A stretch of DNA of 33,086 nucleotides, from assembly GCA_963812945.1 (NCBI GenBank), contig CAWEXD010000005.1, forward strand, positions 1-33,086, read 5' to 3'. Origin of the DNA: DASRDR01 sp963812945 [NCBI: uncultured Candidatus Rokubacteria bacterium] (GTDB lineage: Bacteria > Methylomirabilota > Methylomirabilia > Rokubacteriales). The notes below the pieces were generated by a model that worked only from the letters and a program-made list of their open reading frames with translations, had not been told where the DNA came from and made no database searches. Shown here one piece after another: positions 6,241-14,648 of the stretch. Made by a program: the position numbers and the translations under genes. How positions within the stretch are numbered: the stretch's first letter is position 1; every line of letters begins with the position of its first letter.

Positions 6241-7434
6241 CTACCCGGTCCGGAGCGCCTCCGTGACCGGTAGGCGGGCGGCGCGCGCCGCGGGCAGGAG
6301 CCCGCCCAGGAGGCCGATGCCGAGCGCCCACACGAAGCCCTGGGCCAGGAGGGCCGGCGTCACGCGGAAGTCGAACGCGACCTGCGAGAAGGTGTTGAAG
6401 TTGAGCGTGGAGAGCGAGAACCCGTCGCAGTAGAGGTAGGCGAGGGCCCCGCCGACGGCGCCTCCCACCGTCGCCAGGACGAGCGCCTCGATCAGCACCG
6501 AGACGACCACCGGCAGGCCCCCGAACCCGATGGCCCGGAGCGTGGCGATCTCCACCTGGCGGCTCGCGATCGCGGAGTACATGCAGTTGAGCGCGCCGAA
6601 CGTCGCGCCGATCGCCATGAACCCGGAGACCGTGTAGCCCAGCACGTTGATCAGGTTCGACAGGACGGTGGCCTGCTTCGCGTAGTACTCCGGCTCCCGC
6701 AGCGCGGTGATCGAGAAGCGGGGGTCGGCGCTGATCGAGTCCCGGAAGGTCCGGAGCCCGGCGGCCGAGCCGTCGCCGAGCCGCGCCGTCACGGACTGGT
6801 ACCCCGTGCGCCGGAACGCCGACATGGTGACCTCGGCGTCCCCCCAGATCTCCGACTCGTGCACGTCGCCGCCGCTCGCGAAGTGGCCGACCACGGTCCA
6901 GTCGCTGTCCCGGAAGGCGATCCGGGCGTCGACGTCGAGCCCGGCGAACTGGCGCGCCGCCTTCCGGCCGACGATGACCTCGCGGAGGCCGCGCTGGAAC
7001 GGACGCCCCTCCACGATCCGGACCTCGTCCCGCACGCCGAACGCGGTTGGCTGGACGCCGCGGAACGGGACGTTGTTGGGCTCGGTTTCCCCGTGCCGCG
7101 GGAGGTCGACCATCACCACCAGCTCGGCAGACGCGAGCGGCTGCCCCGCGGGGTCGCGGGCCACGCCGGGGAGCGTCGCGAGCAGGACGGCGGCATCCCG
7201 CGGCACGCCGCTCGAGAGCTCGGCGTCCGAGCCGGCCCGCAGCAGGATGACCCGGTCCGGGCGGCCGGTGCTGGCCAGCGTGTGCCGGAAGCCCTCGGAC
7301 ATCGCGAGCACCGACACGAGCACGCCCACGACGCCGGCGATCCCGACGACCACGACCAGCGACGGTCCGACGCGCTGGGGCAGGGTGCGCAGGTTCAGCA
7401 GCGTGATCGCCGCGATCTGGTGGAGCGAGCGCAT
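6241..7434 (-). CDS. FtsX/MacB-type ABC exporter permease (second permease)
   Basis: The 397-residue protein has the four-helix FtsX layout: one helix near residues 24-45 (LVVVVGIAGVVGVLVSVLAM), a large periplasmic domain of about 220 residues, and three C-terminal helices (LSNLINVLGYTVSGFMAIGA..., VVVSVLIEALVLATVGGAVGGALAYLY, FVWALGIGLLGGLLPAARAARL). ASRQVEIATLRAIGFG is the cytoplasmic coupling segment contacting the ATPase, and PAARAARLPVTEALRTG is the typical C-terminus. The start at 7434 is 5 bp after the stop of the preceding permease gene, so the two are probably translationally coupled. Together with that protein it could form a heterodimeric transporter using the ATPase at 8677-9357. 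The substrate (lipid, peptide or drug) is not evident. Confidence 0.88.
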   Translation of the reverse strand: MRSLHQIAAITLLNLRTLPQRVGPSLVVVVGIAGVVGVLVSVLAMSEGFRHTLASTGRPDRVILLRAGSDAELSSGVPRDAAVLLATLPGVARDPAGQPLASAELVVMVDLPRHGETEPNNVPFRGVQPTAFGVRDEVRIVEGRPFQRGLREVIVGRKAARQFAGLDVDARIAFRDSDWTVVGHFASGGDVHESEIWGDAEVTMSAFRRTGYQSVTARLGDGSAAGLRTFRDSISADPRFSITALREPEYYAKQATVLSNLINVLGYTVSGFMAIGATFGALNCMYSAIASRQVEIATLRAIGFGGLPVVVSVLIEALVLATVGGAVGGALAYLYCDGFSLSTLNFNTFSQVAFDFRVTPALLAQGFVWALGIGLLGGLLPAARAARLPVTEALRTG

Positions 7435-7439
7435 GGCGG

Positions 7440-8606
7440 TCAGCGGTGCCCGGCCAGGGCGTCGACGATCCGGAGACGCCTCGCTCTGAGCGCGGGGGGC
7501 AGCCCGACGGCAAGCCCGAGCGCGAGGACGATCGCCGCGCCGGTCAGCCACGTGCCCGGCGTCACGTGGAGCGGGGGAAAGCGGGCGCCGATGGCCCGAT
7601 TCAGGGCGGGCAGCACGCCGGTGGCCACCAGCATGCCCAGCCCGCCGGCCAGGCCGAGGAGGACGAGCGCCTCCGCCAGGACGAGCGCCGTGACCTTGCC
7701 GTCGGAGAAGCCGAGGGTCTTCAGGATGGCCAGCTCCGGGAGACGCTCGCGGACGGACTGGGCCATCGTGTTGCCGGTCATGATCAGGATGGTGAAGAAC
7801 ACCGCGGCCAGGATGCGGGTGACGAGGGCCCCCAGGTCGCCGATCTGCTTGGCGAACCCGACGGCGAACTCCTTCTCCGGCTGGGTCTTGGTCTCGTCGG
7901 GGGAGTTCGAGAATCGCCCGTCGATCGCGGCCGAGACGGCCCGGGCCTGGGTCGCGTCGGCGATCCGCACGACGTACCAGCCGGTCTTCCCCTTGCCGAG
8001 GAGCCGCGCCTCGTCGAAGTGCGCCACGTTGATGAGGACGACGTCGGTGTTGGCGAGGGCCGCTGGATCCTCGGCGTCGAGCGTCCCGACCAGGTCGAAC
8101 TCCCAGGCGAGGGTGCCGTCCGTCTTGGCGTGGATCTCGGAGCTCATCGGCAGCTTCTGTCCGACCTTCCAGCCATAGCGCTGGACGAGGCGCACGCCCG
8201 CCACCGCGCCGCTGCGCGTCCGGACGAAGGCGTCGCGCTGATCGGGCGCGATCGTGAACTCCGGATACATGTCGAGATAGCGCTGGGGGTCGACCGCGAA
8301 GACGGGGAACGCGTTGCTCTCGTTCTGGTACTTCGCGCCGAACCACTCGGCGCTGGCCACTCCGACGACGCCCGGCACCTGCTCGATCTGCCGCAGATGC
8401 GAGATGGGCAGGAGCTCGATGATGGAATAGCGCGCGGTGGTGAGGAGACGCTTGGCGTCCGCGCTGTCGGCGCCCGACTCGAAGGCGACGGTTACGGCCT
8501 GGAGCAGGCCGAAGAGCAGGAAGGCGACGAACACGGACAGGAGCGTCAGGACCGTGCGCGTCTTCCGCCGGAAGAGCCCGGCCCAGAGGAGGGGAAGGTA
8601 GCGCAT
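7440..8606 (-). CDS. FtsX/DevC-type ABC exporter permease (first permease)
   Basis: This 388-residue protein has the FtsX topology: helix 1 at about residues 16-40 ([26 protein letters not shown]), a periplasmic domain, and three C-terminal helices ([67 protein letters not shown]). The coupling motif [18 protein letters not shown] is well conserved. The start could be ATG 8606 or GTG 8609; neither has a Shine-Dalgarno sequence at a normal distance, because an 82-bp palindrome begins at 8610 and seems to have displaced the native upstream region. It is the first of two tandem permeases behind one ATPase and one adaptor, an arrangement closer to DevBCA than to MacB, where ATPase and permease are fused. 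Confidence 0.88.
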   Translation of the reverse strand: MRYLPLLWAGLFRRKTRTVLTLLSVFVAFLLFGLLQAVTVAFESGADSADAKRLLTTARYSIIELLPISHLRQIEQVPGVVGVASAEWFGAKYQNESNAFPVFAVDPQRYLDMYPEFTIAPDQRDAFVRTRSGAVAGVRLVQRYGWKVGQKLPMSSEIHAKTDGTLAWEFDLVGTLDAEDPAALANTDVVLINVAHFDEARLLGKGKTGWYVVRIADATQARAVSAAIDGRFSNSPDETKTQPEKEFAVGFAKQIGDLGALVTRILAAVFFTILIMTGNTMAQSVRERLPELAILKTLGFSDGKVTALVLAEALVLLGLAGGLGMLVATGVLPALNRAIGARFPPLHVTPGTWLTGAAIVLALGLAVGLPPALRARRLRIVDALAGHR

Positions 8607-8609
8607 CAC

Positions 8610-8691
8610 GGGGTCAGGCCTTTACTTCCATACAATCCGGATCTGGCTCGACGGGGCGGGGTGAATCGTTTGGAAGTCAAGGCCTGACCCC
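8610..8691. repeat. 82-bp REP-like palindrome (copy 1) at an ABC-operon junction
   Basis: The left arm GGGGTCAGGCCTTTACTTCC (8610-8629) pairs with 8672-8691 with one mismatch in 20, around a 42-base GC-rich centre. A second element of exactly the same length and with the same terminal GGGGTCAG...CTT.ACTTC lies at 23866-23947. Such palindromes are typical of REP/BIME or MITE-like elements moved by RAYT (Y1) transposases; none is encoded here. The element supplies the last codons and the stop of the ATPase gene and abuts the start of the permease gene. Confidence 0.75.
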
Positions 8692-9357
8692 ATTCAGCGT
8701 GCCCTTGTCGAGGAGGAGCCGGCGGCGGGCGTACTCCGCGGCCTTCGGGTCGTGCGTGACCATCACGACCGTCTTGCCGTGCTCCCGGTTCAGCATCTGC
8801 AAGAGGCTCAGGATCTCGGCCGCCGTCGCGCGATCGAGGTCGCCGGTCGGCTCGTCGCAGATGAGGAGCGTCGGATCGGACACGATGGCGCGGGCGATCG
8901 CGACCCGCTGCTCCTGCCCGCCCGAGAGCTCGCGCGGCTTGTGGCTCGCGCGGTCGGCGAGCCCGACGAGCGCGAGCGCGATGCCGGCACGGCGCCGCCG
9001 CTCGGCCGCCGACAGCGAGGTCAGGAGGAGCGGCAGCTCGACGTTCCGCTGGGCCGAGAGCACGGGCATGAGGTTGTAGAACTGGAAGACGAAGCCGACG
9101 TGGGCCGCCCGCCACCGGGTCAGGTCTCCCCGCGAGAGCTGATCGATGCGCTCGCCGCCGACGACGATCTGTCCGCCGCTGGGCGTGTCCAGCCCGCCGA
9201 TGAGGTTGAGCAGGGTGGTCTTGCCGGAGCCCGACGGCCCCATCAGCGCGAGGAAGTCCCCGGCGGGGATGTCGAGATCGACGCCGTGGAGGACCTCGAT
9301 CCGCTCGCTGCCGCGCTGGTAGGTCTTCGTGACGCCGCGGATCTCGACCAGGGCCAT
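8677..9357 (-). CDS. MacB/LolD-type ABC exporter ATPase
   Basis: The 226-residue subunit has all motifs of an ABC nucleotide-binding domain: Walker A GPSGSGKT (residues 40-47), Q-loop Gln92 (FVFQFYN), signature LSGGQ (144-148), Walker [13 protein letters not shown] (164-175) and switch His202 (VTHDP). The sequence belongs to the LolD/MacB/FtsE branch that works with FtsX-type permeases by mechanotransmission. The length is normal, but the last residues (GVRP) and the stop are read from the 82-bp palindrome, so a few native C-terminal residues have been replaced. The gene lies 47 bp after the adaptor stop. It would energise export through the two permeases encoded downstream. Confidence 0.92.
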   Translation of the reverse strand: MALVEIRGVTKTYQRGSERIEVLHGVDLDIPAGDFLALMGPSGSGKTTLLNLIGGLDTPSGGQIVVGGERIDQLSRGDLTRWRAAHVGFVFQFYNLMPVLSAQRNVELPLLLTSLSAAERRRRAGIALALVGLADRASHKPRELSGGQEQRVAIARAIVSDPTLLICDEPTGDLDRATAAEILSLLQMLNREHGKTVVMVTHDPKAAEYARRRLLLDKGTLNGVRP

Positions 9358-9404
9358 CGTGACGGAGGGGATGCCGGGCCCGGGGCCAGCGGCCGGCGCC
9401 CCGC

Positions 9405-10880
9405 CTATCCTCCCTCGCTCAGCCTGACGGCGGCGCCGTCCCGGAGCGAGTCCGGAGGGGACACGACGACGCGCTCGCCGGGCCGGAGGCCGCTCAGCAC
9501 CTGGCGCTCCGCCCCGACGGTCTGGCCCGGCGCGACGCGCCGCCGCTCCACCTTGCCCTCGGCGTAGACGAACACGACCGCCTGGTCGCCGTCGGGGCGC
9601 ACCGCCTCGGCGGGCACGAGGACGCCGGTCCGCGCCGGCACGCTACCCGGCGCCTCGGGCCGCGCCCGCTCCAGGAACTGGACGCGCGCGCCCATGTCGG
9701 GCACGATCCGCGGGTCCCTCTGCTTGAGGGCGATCCGGACCTTGACCGTGGCCTTGCTGCGATCGGCGGTCGGGATGATGGCGATCACCTCGGCCGGGAT
9801 CCTGGAGTCGGGGTAGGCGTTCAGCGTCGCCTCGACCGGCTGTCCCGGCTTGACGCGGTTGATGAACGCCTCGTTGACGTCCACCTGGATCTCGAGCGAG
9901 TCCATGTCGACGATGGTGCCGATGCCGGTGCGGGTGAAGCCGCCGCCGGCGGAGATCGGCGAGATCATCTCCCCGGGCTGGGCCGACTTCGCGACGACCA
10001 TGCCGCTGAACGGCGCACGGATCACGGTGTTGGCCACCTGCACGTCGGCGACCGCCACCGCCTCCTGGGCCACCCGGATCTGCTCGCCGGCGGCGACCAG
10101 CCGGGCCCGGAGCATGTCACGCTGGGCGCGCGCGGTGTCGAGGGCCTGCGGCGTGGTCACCTCGGCCACCGCGACCGATTCCTGGGCGACCCGGACCTGC
10201 TCCTGGCCGGCCGCGAGCCGGGCCCGCAGGGCGTCGCGCTGGGCCCGCGCGGTGTCGAGCGACTGCGCCGCGACGAGCTGGCGCTCGAAGAGCTCGCGCT
10301 GCCGCTCGTGCTCCCGTTCGGCCTGCTCGAGCTGGGCCTGGATCTCGGTCACCTGCGACCGGGCGGCAGCCAGCTGCGCCCGCGCCGTCGCGAGCTGCGC
10401 CTGGCGGGCGAAGAGGTCACGCTGCCGCTCGTGCTCCCGCTCGGCCTGGTCGAGCTGGGCCTGGATCTCGGCCACCTGCGACCGGGCGGCGCCGAGCTGC
10501 GCCCGCGTGAGGGCGAGCTGCGCCTTGGCCTCCGTGTCGTCGAGCCGGGCCAGCACGGCGCCCTCCTCGACGCGCATGCCCTCCTCGATCAGCACCTCGG
10601 TCACCTTGCCGGTCACCTTGGCCGACACGGTGGCCTGTCGGCGCGCGGTCACGTAGCCGCTGGCGTCCAGCACGGAGCTCCCGTCCGCGCCCTGGCCGGC
10701 CGCCCGCGCCGTGGCCGTGCGCACGGTGGGCGGGGCGGACCTCGCCAGGGTGAGCCAGAGCAGGCCGCCGGCGAGCGTCAGGAGCGCCACGCCGGCCAGG
10801 ACGAGCCGGCCCGTCCGGGCGCGCGGCGCGCGCGCGTCCTTGTCGATGCGCAGCTGCTTGAGCAGGTCCGACGTGTCCAT
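9405..10880 (-). CDS. HlyD/MacA-type periplasmic adaptor with duplicated coiled-coil modules
   Basis: The 491-residue adaptor starts best at ATG 10880 (MDTSDLLKQLRID); the frame is open further upstream without support. A membrane anchor lies at about residues 25-47 (LVLAGVALLTLAGGLLWLTLA). A split lipoyl/barrel-sandwich domain follows (SGYVTARRQATVSAKVTGKV... and ...VIRAPFSGMVVAKSAQPGEM), then beta-barrel and C-terminal membrane-proximal domains. Between the lipoyl halves sits an alpha-helical hairpin built of tandem duplicates: AARSQVxEIQAQLxQAEREHERQRxLF twice, and LDTARAQRDxLRARL...EQxRVAQExVAVAxV twice. The hairpin would reach up to an outer-membrane TolC-type channel; none is encoded in the window. 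It is first in the exporter operon. Confidence 0.9.
   Translation of the reverse strand: MDTSDLLKQLRIDKDARAPRARTGRLVLAGVALLTLAGGLLWLTLARSAPPTVRTATARAAGQGADGSSVLDASGYVTARRQATVSAKVTGKVTEVLIEEGMRVEEGAVLARLDDTEAKAQLALTRAQLGAARSQVAEIQAQLDQAEREHERQRDLFARQAQLATARAQLAAARSQVTEIQAQLEQAEREHERQRELFERQLVAAQSLDTARAQRDALRARLAAGQEQVRVAQESVAVAEVTTPQALDTARAQRDMLRARLVAAGEQIRVAQEAVAVADVQVANTVIRAPFSGMVVAKSAQPGEMISPISAGGGFTRTGIGTIVDMDSLEIQVDVNEAFINRVKPGQPVEATLNAYPDSRIPAEVIAIIPTADRSKATVKVRIALKQRDPRIVPDMGARVQFLERARPEAPGSVPARTGVLVPAEAVRPDGDQAVVFVYAEGKVERRRVAPGQTVGAERQVLSGLRPGERVVVSPPDSLRDGAAVRLSEGG
10041..10505 (-). repeat. Tandem duplications inside the HlyD coiled-coil coding region
   Basis: Two modules are each present twice. 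Module A is at 10401-10505 and 10278-10382 (period about 123 bp). Module B is at 10158-10259 and 10041-10142 (period about 117 bp). The copies are highly similar at the DNA level, for example the shared stretch CTGGGCCTGGATCTCGG, which suggests fairly recent in-frame duplication rather than only protein-level heptad similarity. Confidence 0.7.
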
Positions 10881-11065
10881 GGATTCGAGGCCTCGGCGCA
10901 CTGCGAGGGACTCTCTCAGTGTGCCACAGGGCCCATGGCGGTCCGTCACGCCGCCGGGGCAGGGGGACCCGCGCGGTCACACCCGCGCGGCTCGAGGGAA
11001 TCGGGCTGTGGGTGGGAGCCCGCGCTCGCGCTCCGCCTCTCCGGAGGAGCGCGAGCGCGGCCCGG

Positions 11066-11932
11066 CTACTCGGGTAGCCCCTGGAGCGCGTACATCAGGA
11101 CCAGCGCCGGCGTCGGCTTGCCGATGGCGCCGAACCACTTGGCGTAGATCGCGCCGATCGCCCCGGAGCGGTAGATGCGGGCCAGAGCCCGGTTGGCGAC
11201 CAACCGGAACGCGGAGTCGTCCCGCCGCACCATGAACCCGTAGGGCTCGTACGAGAGGTCCTCCGAGATCAGCGCGTAGCGGGCCGTGCCGCGGGCCTGG
11301 AGCACCAGCCCGACCAGGATGGTGCGGTCGGACGCGTAGGCCTCGATCTTGGAAGTCTGGAGCCCCGCGAGTCCCTCGTCGTGGTCCTTCATGGGCACGA
11401 CCGTCGCCGCGAGGGACGTCGTGCGCAGGAAGTCGGCGAGCGCCCGCTCGGTCGTCGTCCCCGAGACGACGCCGATCCGCTTCCCGGCCATGTCGCCCAG
11501 CGTGCGGACGCCCGAGCCCTCGACGATGAGCAGGCTGGCGCCGTCGACGAAGGTCATCATCGTGAAGTCGACCTTCTCCTGCCGGGACAAGGACGCCGTC
11601 GTCGAGCCGCACTCGATGTCGACGGTGCCGTTGGCCACCGCGTCGACGCGGTTCTCGGGCGTGACGGGCTCCCAGCGCACGGCGAGGCTCCCGAGCTTCA
11701 GCTCGTTCTGCACCGCCACCGCGATCTCCTGGCAGAGGTCGATCGAGTAGCCGGTCGGCTTCCCGTCCGTGCCGACGAAGGAGAAGGGGAGGGAGTTCTG
11801 GCGGAAGCCCATGGTCAGGGTGCCGGTGTCCTTGACCTTCTTGAGTGTGCCCGTGAGCGTCTGCGCCTGGCTCGTCGCGCCCGCCAGGACCATCGCCATC
11901 ACCGCCAGAGCGATCACCGCGCGTCGCTGCAT
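11066..11932 (-). CDS. Amino-acid-type ABC transporter periplasmic binding protein (SBP family 3)
   Basis: The 288-residue protein has a signal peptide (MQRRAVIALAVMAMVLAGATSQAQ, cleavage near residue 23) and one SBP_bac_3 domain like GltI/AatJ. Recognisable parts are LTMGFRQNSLPFSF, GYSIDLCQEIAVAV, RVDAVANGTVDIECGSTTASLSRQEKVDFTM and GKRIGVVSGTTTERALADFL. The Arg-Asp pair that normally clamps the amino acid's carboxylate and amine appears to be in place (SLSRQ and DEGLAGL...D regions). GGGAGG precedes the ATG. No permease or ATPase is next to it, so it must work with a transporter encoded elsewhere. Glutamate/aspartate-like ligands are likely, but specificity is inferred from the family. Confidence 0.88.
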   Translation of the reverse strand: MQRRAVIALAVMAMVLAGATSQAQTLTGTLKKVKDTGTLTMGFRQNSLPFSFVGTDGKPTGYSIDLCQEIAVAVQNELKLGSLAVRWEPVTPENRVDAVANGTVDIECGSTTASLSRQEKVDFTMMTFVDGASLLIVEGSGVRTLGDMAGKRIGVVSGTTTERALADFLRTTSLAATVVPMKDHDEGLAGLQTSKIEAYASDRTILVGLVLQARGTARYALISEDLSYEPYGFMVRRDDSAFRLVANRALARIYRSGAIGAIYAKWFGAIGKPTPALVLMYALQGLPE

Positions 11933-11998
11933 CGGAGCCTCCCAGTCTGACCCGATCGATTCGAGGTTCGTCGTACCGGAACCGCGCTTGGTGCCCGT

Positions 11999-12027
11999 AG
12001 TCTATCGGCGGGCGTCGACATCGTCAA
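11999..12027 (-). promoter_or_regulatory. Candidate sigma70-type promoter of the binding-protein gene
   Basis: On the minus strand TTGACG (12027-12022) is followed after 17 bases by TAGACT (12004-11999), placed about 65 bases before the ATG at 11932. Similar TTGACG boxes precede other genes in the window. Confidence 0.4.
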
Positions 12028-12076
12028 ACGCGCCCGGCGCTGGCGCCGGCATCGAGCGCGGCCGCGCGCACGACGA

Positions 12077-12442
12077 TCACTCTGCCGTGCGAATGCCGGT
12101 GACGAAGTAGCTGGTCTCCCCGAAGCACCTCGGGAGGCCGCGATGCTCGCGGTAGTGGACGACGACGCGCTTCCCGAGCGCGTCATTGATCTTCGGCGTG
12201 AGGATCTCGTCCCGCACGCTGAACTCCCAGATGACCGGAGTGACGCCCGGGACGATGGACATCGCGAGCTCGCCCTCGTACGTCTTGCAGATCCAGCCCT
12301 TGCTCGAGAACTTCTGGAGGATCCCGGCCCGCTCGCCCTCCGAGTAGGCCCAGGACAGGGTGCCCCACAGGTAGAGCCCGACGACCAGGAGCGCCAGGAG
12401 CAGGAGAACCCCGAGGATCGAGCCCACCCGGCCGACGCTCAT
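12077..12442 (-). CDS. Small conserved hypothetical membrane-anchored protein
   Basis: The 121-residue protein has one N-terminal helix (about residues 8-28, [18 protein letters not shown]) followed by a small soluble domain with [22 protein letters not shown], an E-G-E-L-A-M motif, FSVRDE and [21 protein letters not shown]. Proteins with this pattern occur in many bacteria; they are uncharacterised and sometimes mislabelled as 6-phosphogluconate dehydrogenase, for which there is no evidence here. The two Cys residues (in WICKT and PRCFG) may pair if the domain is periplasmic. It is transcribed divergently from the SDR gene at 12619. Confidence 0.75.
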   Translation of the reverse strand: MSVGRVGSILGVLLLLALLVVGLYLWGTLSWAYSEGERAGILQKFSSKGWICKTYEGELAMSIVPGVTPVIWEFSVRDEILTPKINDALGKRVVVHYREHRGLPRCFGETSYFVTGIRTAE

Positions 12443-12536
12443 CGCGGCTGCCGCTCCATGGCTCTACCGTACACCCGGAACGCGCCGCGCGACCACCGCG
12501 GGGCGGTGCCGGCCGGCGCGTGCCGCCTCGTCGCCC

Positions 12537-12545
12537 TGCTATGAT
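12537..12545 (+). promoter_or_regulatory. Candidate extended -10 promoter of the SDR gene
   Basis: TGCTATGAT contains the TG-n extension and a TATGAT -10 box (12540-12545). It lies 73 bases before the ATG at 12619 and has no clear -35, as expected for the extended -10 class. It sits in the divergent intergenic region after 12442. Confidence 0.4.
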
Positions 12546-12618
12546 GCGGGACCATGACCGGCGGCCCGTGCCGGACCGGCCATCGACAACCGCGGGCACT
12601 CGACAAGAGGAGATGGGC

Positions 12619-13377
12619 ATGAGCTCGAATGGCAAGATTGCGATCGTCACCGGCGCGGGGAGCGGCATCGGCAAGGCCAGCGCGGTCACGCTCCTGAAGA
12701 ACGGCTACTCCGTCGCGCTGGCCGGGCGTCGCGCGGACGCCCTCGCGCAGGCGATCAAGGAAGCGGGGCCGGACGGCGCGCGGGCGCTCGCGGTGCCGAC
12801 TGACGTCGCCGACCCGGCCTCCGTGCACGCGCTCTTCGCCCGGACGAAGGAGCGGTTCGGACGGCTCGACCTCCTGTTCAACAACGCGGGAGGCAACGCT
12901 CCCGGGATCCCGCTCGAGGACCTGACCTACGAGCAGTGGCTGAAGGTCGTCAACGTGAACCTGACGGGAGTCTTCCTGTGCACGCAGGAGGCGTTCCGGC
13001 TGATGAAGGCGCAGACTCCGCGCGGGGGCCGGATCATCAACAACGGCTCGATCTCGGCGCACACGCCGCGGCCGAACTCCGCCCCCTACACGGCGACGAA
13101 GCACGCCGTCACGGGTCTCACCAAGGTCACGTCGCTCGACGGCCGGAAGTACGACATCGCGTGCGGACAGATCGACGTCGGCAACGCCCTCACCGAGATG
13201 GCGGCCCGGATGGCGCAGGGTGTGCCGCAAGCCGACGGCCGGACGGCCGTCGAGCCCCTGATGGACGTCCAGCACGTGGCCGACACCGTGCTCCACATGG
13301 CGAGCCTGCCGCTCGACGCGAACGTCCTCTTCGTCACCGTCATGGCGACCAGGATGCCGTACGTCGGACGCGGGTGA
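12619..13377 (+). CDS. Short-chain dehydrogenase/reductase (classical SDR)
   Basis: The 252-residue enzyme begins at ATG 12619, 6 bases after AGAGGAG. It has the classical SDR motifs: cofactor-binding TGAGSGIG (residues 11-18), NNAG (88-91), a Ser in NNGSIS (144/146) and the catalytic YxxxK as YTATK (Y157, K161). The Arg-Arg after strand 2 (AGRRAD) suggests a preference for NADP(H). It should oxidise or reduce an alcohol/carbonyl substrate in the cytoplasm. The C-terminal region ([33 protein letters not shown]) resembles clavulanate dehydrogenase-like and related SDRs of unknown substrate. It appears monocistronic, with the convergent PhyH-type gene ending 26 bp downstream. Confidence 0.9.
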   Translation: MSSNGKIAIVTGAGSGIGKASAVTLLKNGYSVALAGRRADALAQAIKEAGPDGARALAVPTDVADPASVHALFARTKERFGRLDLLFNNAGGNAPGIPLEDLTYEQWLKVVNVNLTGVFLCTQEAFRLMKAQTPRGGRIINNGSISAHTPRPNSAPYTATKHAVTGLTKVTSLDGRKYDIACGQIDVGNALTEMAARMAQGVPQADGRTAVEPLMDVQHVADTVLHMASLPLDANVLFVTVMATRMPYVGRG

Positions 13378-13402
13378 GCCGTCCCGCCCCTCCGGCGCCG
13401 GG

Positions 13403-14353
13403 TCAGCGGACGTGCCAGGCCTGCGTGAGGGGCTTGGCGCCGTTCAACTCCCCGTAGCCGGCCCCGGTCGTCCCGCCGGGGCTCGGCCCGAAGTAGCGCG
13501 GATCGATCGGCTCGGCCGCGGGCTGGTACCTGACGTCGCAGGAGAGCCGCACCCGCCCGAGGGGGGAGTGGTTGTCCAGCGAGCCGTGCAACGTGAGCAT
13601 GCCGAAGACGCAGACGTCGCCGGCCCGGAAGTCCGCGGTCAGAAGGCGGCAGTCGCGGCTCTCGGCGAACTCGGCGAAGTCGGCCGCCAGCTGGGCGCGG
13701 CGCGAGGTGTCGTACACGACGTCGAACCCCTGGACCCCGTCGTGCAGGTCGGTGAAGCGGTGCGACCCCTCCGCGATCACGAGGGGTCCGTCGGTCGCCG
13801 GGACGTCGCCGAGCGGCACCCATGCGGTGTAGACGCGCGGGGTGGCTCGCGCGAAGAACGGGGCGTCGAAGTGGAGGCCGGTCGTGCGGCCGACGGGGGC
13901 CGCGCGGAGGAACATGTAGTCGTGGGCGCGGACCGGCGCCCCCGCGATCCGGGCGAGGGCGGCGTGGAGCCACGTGCCGTGGGTCACCCGGCGGAGAGCC
14001 GGCCCCTCGCTGACCGACTTCCAGAACGCGCCCAGATCGCCGACCAGCTCGGCCCGCCGGCTCTCGCCGGTCGCGATCCCCTCGGCGGCCGGCGAGCGGA
14101 TCTCGCCGACGTCGACGAGCCGCCCGAGCACCTCGACCCGGGCGGCCTGCACGTCGGCCACGTCGAGGGCGCCGCGCAGGAACACGTAGCCGTCCTCGGC
14201 GAGCCGCCGCCCGAGCTCCTCGCTGGCGGCCGCCGCGCTGCTCTCCCGAAGCTCGCCGACGCGCGCGTCGGGGAGCGGCCGCCCCTGCGTCCAGCACACG
14301 CCGGACGCCAGGCCGTGAGCCGCGTTGACAGCGCTTCCGGACGGTGACGTCAT
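13403..14353 (-). CDS. Phytanoyl-CoA dioxygenase (PhyH) family protein
   Basis: The 316-residue protein starts at ATG 14353, preceded by GAGGAGG with a good spacer. It has the PhyH double-stranded beta-helix of Fe(II)/2-oxoglutarate oxygenases. The metal triad is visible as HxD in GLHFDAPF (H161, D163) and the distal His in LTLHGSLDNHS (H256). An Arg in GRVRLSCDVRYQP would bind the 2-oxoglutarate carboxylate. The N-terminal part has the usual LAEDGYVFLRGALD segment. The reaction would be oxidative hydroxylation with release of succinate and CO2. The family acts on lipids, secondary metabolites and small molecules, and nothing nearby fixes the substrate. It is divergent from the lipoprotein/TPR pair. 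Confidence 0.9.
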   Translation of the reverse strand: MTSPSGSAVNAAHGLASGVCWTQGRPLPDARVGELRESSAAAASEELGRRLAEDGYVFLRGALDVADVQAARVEVLGRLVDVGEIRSPAAEGIATGESRRAELVGDLGAFWKSVSEGPALRRVTHGTWLHAALARIAGAPVRAHDYMFLRAAPVGRTTGLHFDAPFFARATPRVYTAWVPLGDVPATDGPLVIAEGSHRFTDLHDGVQGFDVVYDTSRRAQLAADFAEFAESRDCRLLTADFRAGDVCVFGMLTLHGSLDNHSPLGRVRLSCDVRYQPAAEPIDPRYFGPSPGGTTGAGYGELNGAKPLTQAWHVR

Positions 14354-14422
14354 CCCGGGCCCTCCTCGCCGCGGCGGCCGAGGCTCTCGGCCTCGGGACC
14401 GGAGCCGCCCGGTCAGGGTACC

Positions 14423-14632
14423 ATGGCGTCGATGCAGCGATTCGTGGCTGCTCTGCTGCTCGGGATGCCGCTCCTCGCCGGGTGCGCCAGCCCCCGACCG
14501 GAGTGGCTGCAGCAGGAGGACGAGGCGTGCTTCCGCAACCGCACCTTCGCGGAGGCGATCCCGCCGGAGCACTGGGGCAATCCGGTTCGTGACCCTTGCT
14601 GGCGCTATCGCGGCGGCCGCATGGGTCCGTGA
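14423..14632 (+). CDS. Small lipoprotein of unknown function
   Basis: This 69-residue protein (or 66 from the second Met at 14432) has a short signal peptide with a clear lipobox (LLAGC, Cys about residue 21). About 48 mature residues follow, containing two further Cys (EACFRN and DPCWRY) and many charged residues. The two Cys may pair. It matches no family I know. It ends 16 bp before the TPR lipoprotein gene in the same direction, so the two are probably cotranscribed and may act together in the envelope. The ribosome site is weak (AGGG). Confidence 0.6.
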   Translation: MASMQRFVAALLLGMPLLAGCASPRPEWLQQEDEACFRNRTFAEAIPPEHWGNPVRDPCWRYRGGRMGP

Positions 14633-14648
14633 TCAAGGAGTTCTGCAG

